The translations under genes and the position numbers were made by a program. This document shows, piece after piece, positions 9,595 through 19,150 of a DNA stretch of 64,000 bases; the stretch's first letter is position 1; every line of letters starts with the position of its first letter. The DNA comes from an uncultured Methanobrevibacter sp. Its GTDB lineage: Archaea > Methanobacteriota > Methanobacteria > Methanobacteriales > Methanobacteriaceae. The notes beneath the pieces are model-generated. The model did not search any database. It was not told the origin of the DNA and worked only from the letters and a program-made list of their open reading frames with translations. The DNA is taken from positions 62,001-126,000 of the forward strand of contig NZ_CACZTX010000001.1 in assembly GCF_902784195.1 (NCBI RefSeq). The letters are read 5' to 3'.

Positions 9595-10797
9595 ATGGCT
9601 GAACATAGTATTATAAGAAAGCTTGTTTCATTAGTAACAAAACATGAAATCATAAGCATAGGTACTAAATACTTCCCTACCACTCCATTGGAAACTGAAT
9701 ATGTGGACATGTTCAATTACACTCAAACCATGTTAATGGAGATCGATAAGGCACATATCACAACAGAAAGTATTTTTACCAACTTGGTTAGAGATGTTGG
9801 CCGTGAAAACATTCCAGAAAATCATAGCTTTTATGAATTACTTCCTGCTCAAGATAAGGTTGAAGAATATGCTCTTGTAAGCAATATCATAATGGGTAGT
9901 GACCGTTATATGTATGTGGAGCTTTCAGAACCTTCTTATATTATTAATCTTTTCACTGACATTATTTTAAGAGAAAATGGAGAAATTATCGAAAGAAGCG
10001 AAACCGAAATCGTTTCACGATTGATGTCTAAAAACGATGCAATCAGAGTGGCTATAAGATTGGTGGGCATTGGTTTGGATAATGGAATCAAAGTAAGAGC
10101 TGCTGCTGGTATGACTGGTGCTGCAGCTATTGAAAGATCCATTAAGTTCAATAAGGAAGTTGGAGATTCTCCAGGTGTTGCATTCACTAAATTAGGTGGT
10201 GAGTATGCACTTGTATTGGACACTCCATTCAAATTGGCTGAATCCGAACCTCCTGAGTTCCAGCAATACCTGTTCATTGATATTGTTGACTCTACAAACT
10301 TCATTTCCAAGCATGGAAGAAACAAGCTTGTGGAATTGATGACAAGCGTCAAGGAGTTCATGGAAGATTGTGAGGGTCAAATCGAGGGATACCGTGAAGG
10401 TGGAGATGACTTGATAGCAAAATTCCCAAGTAAGGATGTAGCTATTCGTGCAGGCCTTGATTGTGCATGGTTTATATTGAATAACGGTGCTAAAGTCAAG
10501 ATTGGAATAGGCAGAAGCAGAAGAGAAGCAGGTGAACGTGCGAACATTGCAGAGAGCATTCATGGATTCGGCGCATTGTCTTTAGTCATATTTGATTTGG
10601 CTAATGGTTTGTATGGATATTACATTCCATCAGACTTTACAAGAACCTTATGCGAATTCTTAACAAATAAGAAAGGTAAGTTAATAACTGCATTTATTGT
10701 AATGTTTGTAGCATCATATTTGCTTGCTATAATGGGCATGGGCATTTATGGACTTTTATTAGTTTTATTGCTTGTGGCTTACTATACATTTAGGTAA
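9595..10797 (+). CDS. Membrane protein with GGDD nucleotide-cyclase-like palm domain
   Basis: A 400-residue protein. Residues 1-215 form a conserved-looking N-terminal region of unknown fold. Residues about 223-335 look like a polymerase/cyclase palm: LFIDIVDSTNF has D229 and D232 in the position of the first metal-binding aspartate of class III cyclases and GGDEF/Cas10 palms. REGGDDLIAKF then places GGDD at 269-272 on the beta-hairpin, and VKIGIGRSRREAGERAN follows. Two C-terminal membrane helices (about 365-400) anchor it with the palm in the cytoplasm. It may make a cyclic nucleotide or oligonucleotide; product and partners are unknown. Strong TAGGAGGT ribosome site. Confidence 0.55.
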   Translation: MAEHSIIRKLVSLVTKHEIISIGTKYFPTTPLETEYVDMFNYTQTMLMEIDKAHITTESIFTNLVRDVGRENIPENHSFYELLPAQDKVEEYALVSNIIMGSDRYMYVELSEPSYIINLFTDIILRENGEIIERSETEIVSRLMSKNDAIRVAIRLVGIGLDNGIKVRAAAGMTGAAAIERSIKFNKEVGDSPGVAFTKLGGEYALVLDTPFKLAESEPPEFQQYLFIDIVDSTNFISKHGRNKLVELMTSVKEFMEDCEGQIEGYREGGDDLIAKFPSKDVAIRAGLDCAWFILNNGAKVKIGIGRSRREAGERANIAESIHGFGALSLVIFDLANGLYGYYIPSDFTRTLCEFLTNKKGKLITAFIVMFVASYLLAIMGMGIYGLLLVLLLVAYYTFR

Positions 10798-10891
10798 AAT
10801 TTATTCTTAAAAATTATTTAGTATTCAGTTGAAATTTGAAATTTGTAGTCTTAGTTTTAAAGACTTAAATATGTAATTTGTGGTGAAATTA

Positions 10892-11401
10892 ATGGCAATC
10901 GGTAGAAGAGGGAATTCTAGAAAACAGCAAAACAAGAATGTCTTGAAAACTAGAACTCCTAATAATTCTAGAAACTCCAGAGGTTCAAGAGGTTCAAGAC
11001 ACTCAGGTCCCGCTAGAAATCCTAGAGGTTCCGGAGGTTCCAGATACTCATCTAATGCTAGAAAACCAAGCAATTCATTAAGTTCTATTTGGTCTAAGAG
11101 TTCTATGTCAAGAAGGCCTAGAAGCCCTAGACAGATACTTGTTCTAGTGATAATATTAATTGCTTTCATTTGTGGTTTGGCTTTAGGCATTTCAATGATT
11201 ATGGGTGTTGGAAGTGAGCCTGATCCTGGTGAAGTGCAATATATGAATGTAACTGATAATATAACTGTATATGAAAACAGCAGTTACGACTTGCATGATG
11301 AAAACGGTACTCAAATCTCATATTATGAGTTTGATGAAAATGTAACCTCAGGCCAAAATGTCACTGCATTCAATGCTTCGACTGCCACTGGCATTTATTA
11401 A
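10892..11401 (+). CDS. Arg/Ser-rich single-span membrane protein, hypothetical
   Basis: A ~169-residue protein of unknown function. The first ~80 residues are a low-complexity cytoplasmic tail rich in Arg, Ser, Gly and Asn (repeats such as SRGSRGSRHSG). A single hydrophobic helix follows (about 88-112), then an extracytoplasmic domain with several N-x-S/T sites. ATG at 10892 is preferred over the GTG at 10880 because GGTGA lies 5 bases upstream of it. A hairpin terminator follows directly. Confidence 0.6.
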   Translation: MAIGRRGNSRKQQNKNVLKTRTPNNSRNSRGSRGSRHSGPARNPRGSGGSRYSSNARKPSNSLSSIWSKSSMSRRPRSPRQILVLVIILIAFICGLALGISMIMGVGSEPDPGEVQYMNVTDNITVYENSSYDLHDENGTQISYYEFDENVTSGQNVTAFNASTATGIY

Positions 11402-11403
11402 TT

Positions 11404-11430
11404 AGAGAACTTTTTCTCTATTTTTTTCTA
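11404..11430 (+). terminator. Hairpin terminator
   Basis: AGAGAA (11404-11409) pairs with TTCTCT (11414-11419) and is followed by a run of T, directly after the preceding stop codon. Confidence 0.6.
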
Positions 11431-11501
11431 ATTTTATTTTTTTTAAGTTTTTTATAATTTTTTAAAATTTTCATTTTTTTTATAATTCCAAAGGAGATAT
11501 C

Positions 11502-12725
11502 ATGTCTAACATTAAAGTTATTGAAGGAGGAATCTGTGCTGTTGAAGGTGTTCGGGCAGCAGGAAGTCGTGAAGGCAAATATGGCCTTACAATTATTGAA
11601 TCTAAGGACAGTGTTGCTTCAGCTGTTTTCACATCAAATAAGGTTGTAGCTGCACCTATTATCCATACTAAGGAAATGATTAAAGGCGGTAAAATATCAT
11701 TGGTTGTTGTAAACAGTGGAAATGCAAACTGCTTTACAGGTGAGGCAGGTATAGCTGATTGCGATAGGACCATTGAATTTGCATCAGGCATCACTGGCAT
11801 TCCATCAAGTGAAATAGCTACTGCATCAACTGGAGTAATCGGCAGGAAAATGCCTATGGACATTATTTTGCCCTTGGTTGAAGAGTCAATTTCCAAATTG
11901 GACCACAGTGCTGAAAGCTCAACTGATGCTGCAAAGTCCATAATGACCACTGACACTTATCATAAGGAGTTTGCTGTAGAGACTGAAATTGATGGTGAAA
12001 AGGTAACCATCGGAGGTATCACTAAAGGTGTGGGAATGATTGCACCTAACATGGGAACCATGCTATGCTTCTTGGCAACTGATGCTGTAATCTCCTCTGA
12101 AATGATTAATAAGGCATTGAAATCTGCTGTAAACAGAAGTTTCAACATGATTGTCGTTGATGGAGACCAAAGTACAAATGACACTGCAATATTGATGGCT
12201 AATGGAAAGTCTGGTGTTGAAGTGGCTAAAGATGGTGAAATCAATGAGGATTTCCAGGAAGCCTTGGATTTCATTTGCATAAGCTTAGCTAAAATGATGG
12301 CTCGTGACGGTGAAGGGGCAACCAAATTCATTGAATGTAAGGTCAATGGTGCTAAGGATGAGAATGATGCTATTTTAGCTTCAAAATCTGTCATCAGCTC
12401 TTCCCTTGTAAAATCAGCTATCTTTGGTGGAGACCCTAACTGGGGAAGAATCGTAGCAGCTGTAGGATATTCCGGCTGTGAAATGAATCAGGATATGATT
12501 TCAGTTTCTGTAAATTCCGATGATGGAAAGGAAGCCATTTTAGTTGATAAAGGTAAAATCCTTGCATTTGACGGAACTGAAGAGCTTAATTCAGCAGAAG
12601 AGATCATGCAGGAAAAGACAGTTAATATAGTCGTTGATTTGTATCAAGGTGATGCAAGTGCAACCGCTTGGGGTTGTGATCTCACCTATGATTATGTAAA
12701 GATCAATGCTGAGTATACAACTTAA
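11502..12725 (+). CDS. argJ: Bifunctional ornithine acetyltransferase/N-acetylglutamate synthase
   Basis: ArgJ transfers the acetyl group of N-acetylornithine to glutamate (recycling) and may also use acetyl-CoA, so it takes part in both an early and a late step of arginine synthesis. The 407-residue length is normal. The self-cleavage site is visible in APNMGTMLCF, making T186 the N-terminal nucleophile of the beta chain. SGNANCFTG and GGDPNWGRIVAA are further family signatures. AAGGAGAT precedes the ATG. The next arginine gene, argB, lies 8.6 kb downstream on the same strand. Confidence 0.95.
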   Translation: MSNIKVIEGGICAVEGVRAAGSREGKYGLTIIESKDSVASAVFTSNKVVAAPIIHTKEMIKGGKISLVVVNSGNANCFTGEAGIADCDRTIEFASGITGIPSSEIATASTGVIGRKMPMDIILPLVEESISKLDHSAESSTDAAKSIMTTDTYHKEFAVETEIDGEKVTIGGITKGVGMIAPNMGTMLCFLATDAVISSEMINKALKSAVNRSFNMIVVDGDQSTNDTAILMANGKSGVEVAKDGEINEDFQEALDFICISLAKMMARDGEGATKFIECKVNGAKDENDAILASKSVISSSLVKSAIFGGDPNWGRIVAAVGYSGCEMNQDMISVSVNSDDGKEAILVDKGKILAFDGTEELNSAEEIMQEKTVNIVVDLYQGDASATAWGCDLTYDYVKINAEYTT

Positions 12726-13055
12726 GTTTTTTCTATTTTCAATTTCCTCTTTCTTTTTTAATTTTTTTACTATTTTTTCTATTATTTTTTAATTATTTTT
12801 TAATCTTTTTTCATAATTTTTATAAATGTCCTATATTCTATTCTTAAATCTCATTTATAGGATTTTTAGCAAATTTTTACTAATTTTTAGGGGTAAAGTT
12901 TATATGTATTGAAAATAAATATTTTATTAAGTTTTATTATTAAAGCTATTTTTATAAAGAATTTTATCATATTTCCAATATGAAAAATTTATTTTTATTT
13001 ATTTTAGATTAATCTTATGATAATCTTATCATCAAAATTAAAGGAGGATAATATA

Positions 13056-13160
13056 ATGGCAAAAGTAAAAGGTACCAATAAAAGAACCAGACCTAAAAGA
13101 TCTTACAAAAAGCCTGGTAGTAAAAAAGGTAGAGGAGTAAGACAAACCTGGAAAAAATAA
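13056..13160 (+). CDS. 34-residue highly basic small protein
   Basis: A short reading frame with a very strong ribosome site (AAGGAGGAT, 6 bases before ATG) and a terminator hairpin overlapping its stop. The 34-residue product begins MAKVKGTNKRTRPKR and ends VRQTWKK. About half of its residues are Lys or Arg, with no acidic residue, so it is likely to bind nucleic acid. It recalls small ribosome-associated proteins, but I cannot assign a family. A TATA-like TTTATATG lies near 12900. Spacer 12726-13055 shows nothing else. Confidence 0.65.
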   Translation: MAKVKGTNKRTRPKRSYKKPGSKKGRGVRQTWKK

Positions 13161-13175
13161 TTTTCCAGCTTGTTT
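13148..13175 (+). terminator. Hairpin terminator overlapping the small-protein stop codon
   Basis: CTGGAAAA (13148-13155) and TTTTCCAG (13161-13168) form a perfect 8-bp stem with a 5-base loop, followed by a T-rich stretch. Confidence 0.6.
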
Positions 13176-13327
13176 TTACCTTTAAATTTCTTAAAAATCA
13201 TATCAATTTATATCAAAATATCAAAATTTTATTTAAAATTAAATATAAAAAAGGATTCATTCCTTAAAAAAAGTTTTTAAAAGGTTTTAAGATTTTTAAA
13301 TATTCATGAATTATTTTTGGTGTTTAT

Positions 13328-14164
13328 ATGGCTGATGAAGACAATGCACAAAAGAAAAAATCAAGAAAACCTTCTAAAAAATTACTCTATTTTTTAATCA
13401 TTCTAATTGTCATATTAGCAGAGGGTTTCGTTCTTTGCTATGATTATTCAACTAATGAAGACAGCTTATTGCAGGATTTATCTGAGAATTATCCTATTTT
13501 AAATCAGGTTTTAAAATTTATTCCAACTGATTTAATCAATTCATTTACTGCAGACTCTGCAGATTCTGCAGATAAGTCCGTAAAGACAATAGGCAAGAAC
13601 AGCATAGGAACTGTTACTCTTGAAGGGCCATATGGAAATGCGAATTCTTCTGTAAAGGTTGCATACATCTTAGGACAGCATCCAAGGGAATCCAATGCCC
13701 ATGATGCAATATATGACAGTCTTTTAAACAATTCAGATTACTTGAACTATTCATATTATGTTTATAGGATCAATGTAACTGCAGAAAGTGATGATTTTGA
13801 AGAAAGCAGAATGAATGGCCAATTGCTTGCACAGGATTATGTGGTAAAAGATGTGCTCAAGAATGGATATGATTTGGTAATTGACATTCACGCTTCAAAT
13901 GGTGGTTATGTACAGGATCCTTATATATTCGCTCCAGTTTCCAATGATACAGTGGCTTATGAGGCTGCAAACAATGTAACCCAAGCCATCAATTATGTGA
14001 TCTATTATGAACCTGCGAGCTATTCAAGCCCCCAATACTCTACTATTCCTATAGAAGAAGGGGGAATTCCAGCTATTGTATTTGAGATGCGTGGAAACCC
14101 TGATCATAGCTTGGAAACAGAGGCAAATCAGTTTATCCATATTGTGGATAAATTGAATTTATAA
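13328..14164 (+). CDS. Membrane-anchored M14/AstE-like metallopeptidase-type protein
   Basis: A 278-residue protein with a Lys-rich N terminus, one membrane helix (about 19-37) and an extracytoplasmic domain resembling zinc carboxypeptidase or succinylglutamate-desuccinylase folds. GQHPRES places H118 and E121 as the HxxE zinc pair, VIDIHAS gives H188 as the third ligand, and VFEMRG gives E253 as the likely catalytic glutamate. It could trim peptide or pseudomurein-derived substrates at the cell surface; the substrate is unknown. ATG after a weak GGTG. Confidence 0.6.
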   Translation: MADEDNAQKKKSRKPSKKLLYFLIILIVILAEGFVLCYDYSTNEDSLLQDLSENYPILNQVLKFIPTDLINSFTADSADSADKSVKTIGKNSIGTVTLEGPYGNANSSVKVAYILGQHPRESNAHDAIYDSLLNNSDYLNYSYYVYRINVTAESDDFEESRMNGQLLAQDYVVKDVLKNGYDLVIDIHASNGGYVQDPYIFAPVSNDTVAYEAANNVTQAINYVIYYEPASYSSPQYSTIPIEEGGIPAIVFEMRGNPDHSLETEANQFIHIVDKLNL

Positions 14165-14312
14165 TTTTTTTCATTTTTTTCAAATCATCTATTTATTATT
14201 TCACAATTTTTTCTTTTTTCATTGTCAATTGATTTTTTTTTTAAATATTTTTTGAATATTTTCATTGAAAATTTATTAATCGTATTATTTTATTCATTTT
14301 TTTATAATAACA

Positions 14313-14622
14313 TTTATATATAAGTATAACTTAATTAATATTATATGTAACGGGGTTTAATCTATTTTAGATTAAACATTTTATTGATGTTATTGGAATA
14401 TAACAAGATTTCTAATAATTTTTTTTATATGATTTAAAGATGTGATTTGTTTTATCTTTAAAAATCATGTTTGATTTTTTTTGATTAAAATGAGCACAAT
14501 TTTTTCTCTAAAAAAAGTTACATATGGTGAAATTTTGGGGTGTTTTTCATCTAAATAAATTGTAGCTTGATTTATTTTTTTGGAAGATATTTCATATAGA
14601 AATTAAATATGGTGAACGAAAA
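14313..14622 (+). promoter_or_regulatory. Adhesin promoter and long leader with hairpin
   Basis: TTTATATATAAG (14313-14324) is a good archaeal TATA box. A start about 25 bases later leaves a leader near 280 bases before the ATG at 14623. GTTTAATCT (14355-14363) pairs with AGATTAAAC (14369-14377), a 9-bp stem with a 5-base loop close to the predicted 5' end. No reading frame is evident in the leader. Confidence 0.45.
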
Positions 14623-17600
14623 ATGGATAAGTTGAAAACTCGTGTTTTGTTTATATCATTGATTATTTTAGCATTAGTTTCTATCAGTGCTGTTGCAGCT
14701 GCTGATAGTGTTAATGATGATATAATCAGTGCAAATCAAGAAGATTTTGATTTATCTGAAGAGACAAACGATGTTGAACAGTTAGGTGCTAACGCTATAG
14801 ATGATACTGATTCTAATGAGCTATTGACTGCTGGAGAACCTGGAAGCTTTACAGAGTTGCAAGCATTAATTGATAATGCTGGTGATGGAGATGTTATAGA
14901 ATTGGACAAAGATTATGTAATGTCAAATGATGAAAAACCTCTTTTCATCAATAAGACTTTAACAATAGATGGTAAAGGTTTTAAACTCGATGCAAATCAT
15001 TTGAATGCAACATTAGTTGCTATGTCCAAGATTTCTTTGAAAGATATTGTTTTCATAAATGGTAATTGTACCGAAGAGTTTTCTATAGGTGGTTATTATG
15101 CTAGAGGTACCGTAAATGTCATTCGTGGAAGTGATGGTTCTACTATTGACAATTGTACCTTTAAAGACAATGCTGCTCTTATGGGTGGTGGTGTCTATTG
15201 GACTAGTAAGGAAGGTACAATTACAAATACTAGATTTGAAAATAACGTTGCAATGCGTGCCGATTCTGGTTCATCTTCAAGTACAACTTCTCAAGGTGGA
15301 GCAATTTATTGGAGTGGTGCTAATGGAAAAATTGATAATTGTAACTTTACTAAGAATTCTGCCAGTTATTCTGGTGGTGCAATCTATTATCAAAGTGCCA
15401 ATAATCAGTCCATTGAAAATTCATATTTCTATCAAAACGTGGATAACAGATATGGAGAAGGCGCTGGTGGTGGTGCAATCTATTTCTCATACTCTAGTAA
15501 TGCCCGTATTGTGAACAGTAACTTTACTGAGAATTCAGTTAAAGGTTCTGGTGGTGCAATTTATATTGATAAAAATAGTAAAAATCAGTCAATTAAGGAT
15601 TCATCTTTCACTAAGAACAATGCTGAAGGTCTTAGTAGTAATTCCCCAGGTGCTCCTACACAATCTTATGGTGGTGGAGCAATTTTCTGGAGAAGTACTA
15701 ACGGTACACTTGAGAATGTGAATTTCACTGAGAATTTCGCTAATGTTGGTGGAGCAGTTTATTATACTAAAGATGCTAGTAATCAGTCAATAACTGATTC
15801 ATTATTCTCTAAAAATAGTGCTAATCAAAATGGTGCTACTGGTATTTCATCATACCCTATTGGTGGTGGAGGAATTTATGGTCTTAGTTCTAATGTAACT
15901 ATTGAAAAAAGCAATTTCACTGAGAATTGGGCTAATGCTTCAGGTGGAGCAATCTTTTTCTCATCTGCTCAAAATCTCTCCATTAGTGATGCATCATTTA
16001 CTGGAAACGAAGCAAATTCAACTGGTGCTTATACTGGTGGTGGAGCAATATGTTATTCATCATGTAAATATGGCAGTATTGAGAATGTGAATTTCACTGA
16101 TAATTATGCAAGACAATATGGTGGTGCAGTACACTTTTATAAAGGTAATAATCAGTCTATTGTTGATTCATCTTTCTCAAGTAATGTAGCTAATAGTTCT
16201 GGTGGAGCAGTCTGTTATTACACATCTACTAATGGTAGTATTGAGAATGTGAACTTTACTGAGAATTCTGCTAAGACTTCTGGTGGAGCAATTTACTATA
16301 CTAATAATGCTCATAATCAGTCTATTGTTGATTCATCTTTCTCTAATAATATAGCTAATAGTTCTGGTGGAGCTATTTATTATTCTTCATCTAATTATGG
16401 AAGTATTGAGAATAGTAACTTTACTGAGAATTCTGCTAATTCTACTGGTGGTGCTATTTATTATTCTTCATCTAATAATGCCACTATTAAGAATGTGAAT
16501 TTCACTGATAATGTTGCTAAGACTAATGGTGGAGCAATCTACACCACTAAATCTATTAATATGTCAATTGCTGATTCATCTTTCTCTAAAAACAATGCTA
16601 GTTCTGGTGGAGCAATCTATTCTACAGGATCTAATTCTAGCCTTGAGAAAGTGAACTTCATTGATAACCTTGCTAAGACTAATGGTGGTGCAATTTATCT
16701 CACAACAACTAATCAGTCAATTGCAGGGTCTACATTTAATGGTAACAATGCAACTAATGGAAGTGCTATTTATCATAACAGCGGTTCTTTAAATATTTCA
16801 AGTACTGAATTATTAGAAAACCAAGCTAAAGCAGCTTCCCTTACTGCAAGTGCTAAAGTGGAAGGCTTTGATGCAACAATCAGCACTGTATTTAAAGGTA
16901 ATGATAATCTTTTAAATTCTATTTATACCAAAGCTTATGCAAATGTTAGATTAACTGATGTTAGCTATTGGGGTGCTGAAGATAAAATGAACACTGGTGC
17001 TTCTGAAGTAACTCCAGTGGCTTCTGCTGATGAAAGTGAAGATGGAACACTTGTTTACAAAGATGATCGTGAAGCTGGAATAAATATTACAGTAACTATC
17101 ACTGACGCTAATGGTAATTTTATTAAAAATGTCACTGGCAAAACTGATATTTATGGAAATATTAATCTTACCAATCTTGGATTAGTCCCAGGAAAATACA
17201 AAGCTAAAGCAATTCATTTAGAAGATGATTATTACACTGAAATTGCTTCTAAGGTAATGTCATTTGAAATTCCTAAAGCTAATTCCACTGTAAATGGTAC
17301 TAATGTCACTAAAGTATATGGTGAAACTATAGAGGTAACCGTTGCTAGTGAGAATGCTACTGCTGTAATCTATAACATTACTGATGATAGTACTGGTGAA
17401 GTGGTAGTTGTGAACACTCAAGTGCCTGCTAATGGTACTGTTACAATTCCTACTTTAGATGTTGGTAAGTATACTGTTCATTATCTAACTGTTGTTGACG
17501 ATGTTTATTATAACACTGCTACTAATACCTCTAAGATTACTGTGACTCCTGCGTCTTCTAGTGTTAGTGCTGAGGATGTTACTAAGGTTTATGATGAACC

Positions 17601-17670
17601 TATTGAGGTTGCGGTTTCTAGTGTGAATGCTACTAGTGTGACTTATAAGATTACTGGTTGTGACTTATAA
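14623..17670 (+). CDS. Adhesin-like surface protein with beta-helix repeats, N-terminal part
   Basis: A signal peptide (about 1-28, ending AVAAAD) leads into a long right-handed beta-helix built from ~25-residue repeats of the type SGGAIYYSSSN...IENSNFTENSA, the polymorphic outer-membrane/pectate-lyase-like pattern of Methanobrevibacter adhesins (about residues 80-760). Ig-like repeats begin about residue 870. The frame stops at 17670 because a 22-bp segment is tandemly duplicated at 17637-17680; the protein evidently continues in the following fragments to 19102. Expected to sit on the cell surface. GGTGA lies 7 bases before the ATG. Confidence 0.75.
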   Translation: MDKLKTRVLFISLIILALVSISAVAAADSVNDDIISANQEDFDLSEETNDVEQLGANAIDDTDSNELLTAGEPGSFTELQALIDNAGDGDVIELDKDYVMSNDEKPLFINKTLTIDGKGFKLDANHLNATLVAMSKISLKDIVFINGNCTEEFSIGGYYARGTVNVIRGSDGSTIDNCTFKDNAALMGGGVYWTSKEGTITNTRFENNVAMRADSGSSSSTTSQGGAIYWSGANGKIDNCNFTKNSASYSGGAIYYQSANNQSIENSYFYQNVDNRYGEGAGGGAIYFSYSSNARIVNSNFTENSVKGSGGAIYIDKNSKNQSIKDSSFTKNNAEGLSSNSPGAPTQSYGGGAIFWRSTNGTLENVNFTENFANVGGAVYYTKDASNQSITDSLFSKNSANQNGATGISSYPIGGGGIYGLSSNVTIEKSNFTENWANASGGAIFFSSAQNLSISDASFTGNEANSTGAYTGGGAICYSSCKYGSIENVNFTDNYARQYGGAVHFYKGNNQSIVDSSFSSNVANSSGGAVCYYTSTNGSIENVNFTENSAKTSGGAIYYTNNAHNQSIVDSSFSNNIANSSGGAIYYSSSNYGSIENSNFTENSANSTGGAIYYSSSNNATIKNVNFTDNVAKTNGGAIYTTKSINMSIADSSFSKNNASSGGAIYSTGSNSSLEKVNFIDNLAKTNGGAIYLTTTNQSIAGSTFNGNNATNGSAIYHNSGSLNISSTELLENQAKAASLTASAKVEGFDATISTVFKGNDNLLNSIYTKAYANVRLTDVSYWGAEDKMNTGASEVTPVASADESEDGTLVYKDDREAGINITVTITDANGNFIKNVTGKTDIYGNINLTNLGLVPGKYKAKAIHLEDDYYTEIASKVMSFEIPKANSTVNGTNVTKVYGETIEVTVASENATAVIYNITDDSTGEVVVVNTQVPANGTVTIPTLDVGKYTVHYLTVVDDVYYNTATNTSKITVTPASSSVSAEDVTKVYDEPIEVAVSSVNATSVTYKITGCDL

Positions 17671-17980
17671 GATTACTGGTAATGGTATTACTCCTATCAC
17701 TGGTACTATTGCTCCTGGTGAGAGCATTAGTGTTCCTGGTCCTTTGGATGTTGGTGAGTATTCTGTTACTTTGACTACTGTTACTGATAAGAATCATGAG
17801 TCTGTTACTAATACTTCTAAGATTTTTGTGACTTCTGCGTCTTCTAGTGTTAGTGCTGAGGATGTTACTAAGGTTTATAATGAATCTATTGAGGTTGCGG
17901 TTTCTAGTGTGAATGCTACTAGTGTGACTTATAAGATTACTGGTAATGGTATTACTCCTATCACTATGGTGTTGAGATAA
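17660..17980 (+). pseudogene. Adhesin continuation, Ig-like repeat fragment
   Basis: Second frame of the interrupted adhesin. It encodes one Ig-like repeat (about 80 residues, with SSSVSAEDVTKVY, ATSVTYKITGNG and YSVTLTTVTDKNHES) and the start of another. The frame ends just after the recurring 18-mer GGTATTACTCCTATCACT, where 17 extra bases (17966-17982) shift it. There is no ribosome site of its own, so it is unlikely to be a separate gene. Confidence 0.6.
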
Positions 17981-18024
17981 CTGGTACTGTTCCTGAGGAT
18001 GGTATTATTGTTGTTCCTGGTCCT

Positions 18025-18249
18025 TTGGATGTTGGTGAGTATTCTGTTACTTTGACTACTGTTACTGATAAGAATCATGAGTCTGTTACCAACACTTCTA
18101 AGATTTTTGTGACTCCTGCGTCTTCTAGTGTTAGTGCTGCTGATGTAACTAAGGTTTATAATGAATCTATTGAGGTTGCGGTTTCTAGTGTGAATGCTAC
18201 TAGTGTGACTTATAAGATTACTGGTAATGGTATTACTCCTATCACTTAA
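18025..18249 (+). pseudogene. Adhesin continuation, third frame fragment
   Basis: Encodes a further Ig-like repeat, nearly identical at DNA level to the preceding ones. The open frame really extends upstream to about 17983. It again ends right after the same 18-mer (18229-18246), where bases expected from the other repeats are missing. No independent start signals are visible. Confidence 0.55.
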
Positions 18250-19102
18250 TGTTCCTACTTTAGAAGTTGGAGAATACACTGTTACTTTGACTACTGTCAC
18301 TGATAAGAATCATGAGTCTGTTACCAACACTTCTAAGATCACTATTCAAAAAATTGATGTGATTGTCACTGTTGACAAAGTAATTAACTACACTGGTGCA
18401 GTTGTTGATGTAATTGCAAATGTTACAGGCGTAGACGGTAAAAACATTACTGGCGGAATTGCTACATTTATTATTCATTATGATAATAAACTTGGTTCCG
18501 GATTATTGATGGCTGCTGTAGAAGAATACACCGCAGAGGTAATTGATGGTAAAGCTGAATTCAAGGGAATCACTCTCGGAGCTCCAGGCACATATCCTTC
18601 AACAATTCAATATAGTGGAAATGAACATTACAATGCTGCAAATAATAAGTCTGAAGTAATTGTATTGCCATTGAACACTACTACTGAAAGTGATGATGTT
18701 TCAGGAAGTTCCGGAGATAAAGTGGACATTGTTGCAGAAATCGTTGATCAAAACGGTAACCCTGTACAAAATGGTACTGCTGTCCTCAAAGTCAATGGAA
18801 AAGAATATAAAGCTGAAGTAAAAGACGGTAAAGCAACATTCAAAGGTGTGGAATTGCCTTCTGAGAGTACTGAAGCTACTATTGATTATTTAGGAAACGA
18901 TTATTATAATCCATCCAAAACAACCATTCAAATTACTATCAATGAGGAACCTGAGCCAGAGCCAGAACCACAACCTGAACCTGTAAATCCGGTTACAGAA
19001 AAATCTGTTCCTGTAGTTCCTGCTGCTGGTAACCCAATTGCATTAGTAGTTTTAGCATTATTAACATTGATTTCAACAGTCTCTTTCGGACGTAAAAAAT
19101 AA
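18227..19102 (+). CDS. Adhesin C-terminal part with surface anchor
   Basis: Final frame of the interrupted adhesin (291 residues as an open frame). It carries the end of the Ig-like repeats, then further beta-sandwich domains (about 45-250), a Pro/Glu stalk (EPEPEPEPQPEP) and a C-terminal membrane helix followed by GRKK, the usual anchor of methanogen adhesins. As a stand-alone gene it lacks a signal peptide and a ribosome site, so it makes sense only if joined to the upstream frames, or if the breaks are assembly errors. Confidence 0.6.
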   Translation: MVLLLSLNVPTLEVGEYTVTLTTVTDKNHESVTNTSKITIQKIDVIVTVDKVINYTGAVVDVIANVTGVDGKNITGGIATFIIHYDNKLGSGLLMAAVEEYTAEVIDGKAEFKGITLGAPGTYPSTIQYSGNEHYNAANNKSEVIVLPLNTTTESDDVSGSSGDKVDIVAEIVDQNGNPVQNGTAVLKVNGKEYKAEVKDGKATFKGVELPSESTEATIDYLGNDYYNPSKTTIQITINEEPEPEPEPQPEPVNPVTEKSVPVVPAAGNPIALVVLALLTLISTVSFGRKK

Positions 19103-19113
19103 GAAGTTTTTTT

Positions 19114-19150
19114 AGAAGAATTTATTTCTTCTATTTTTTATTTTTTTTAT
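19114..19150 (+). terminator. Hairpin terminator after the adhesin
   Basis: AGAAGAA (19114-19120) pairs with TTCTTCT (19126-19132), followed by a long T-rich run. The rest of the convergent spacer to 19488 is A+T-rich with no visible gene. Confidence 0.6.

Noticed and set aside
14623-19102. Calling the adhesin region four independent genes
   Set aside because: The inner frames lack ribosome sites and signal peptides and continue the same repeat series, so one interrupted gene is the simpler reading.
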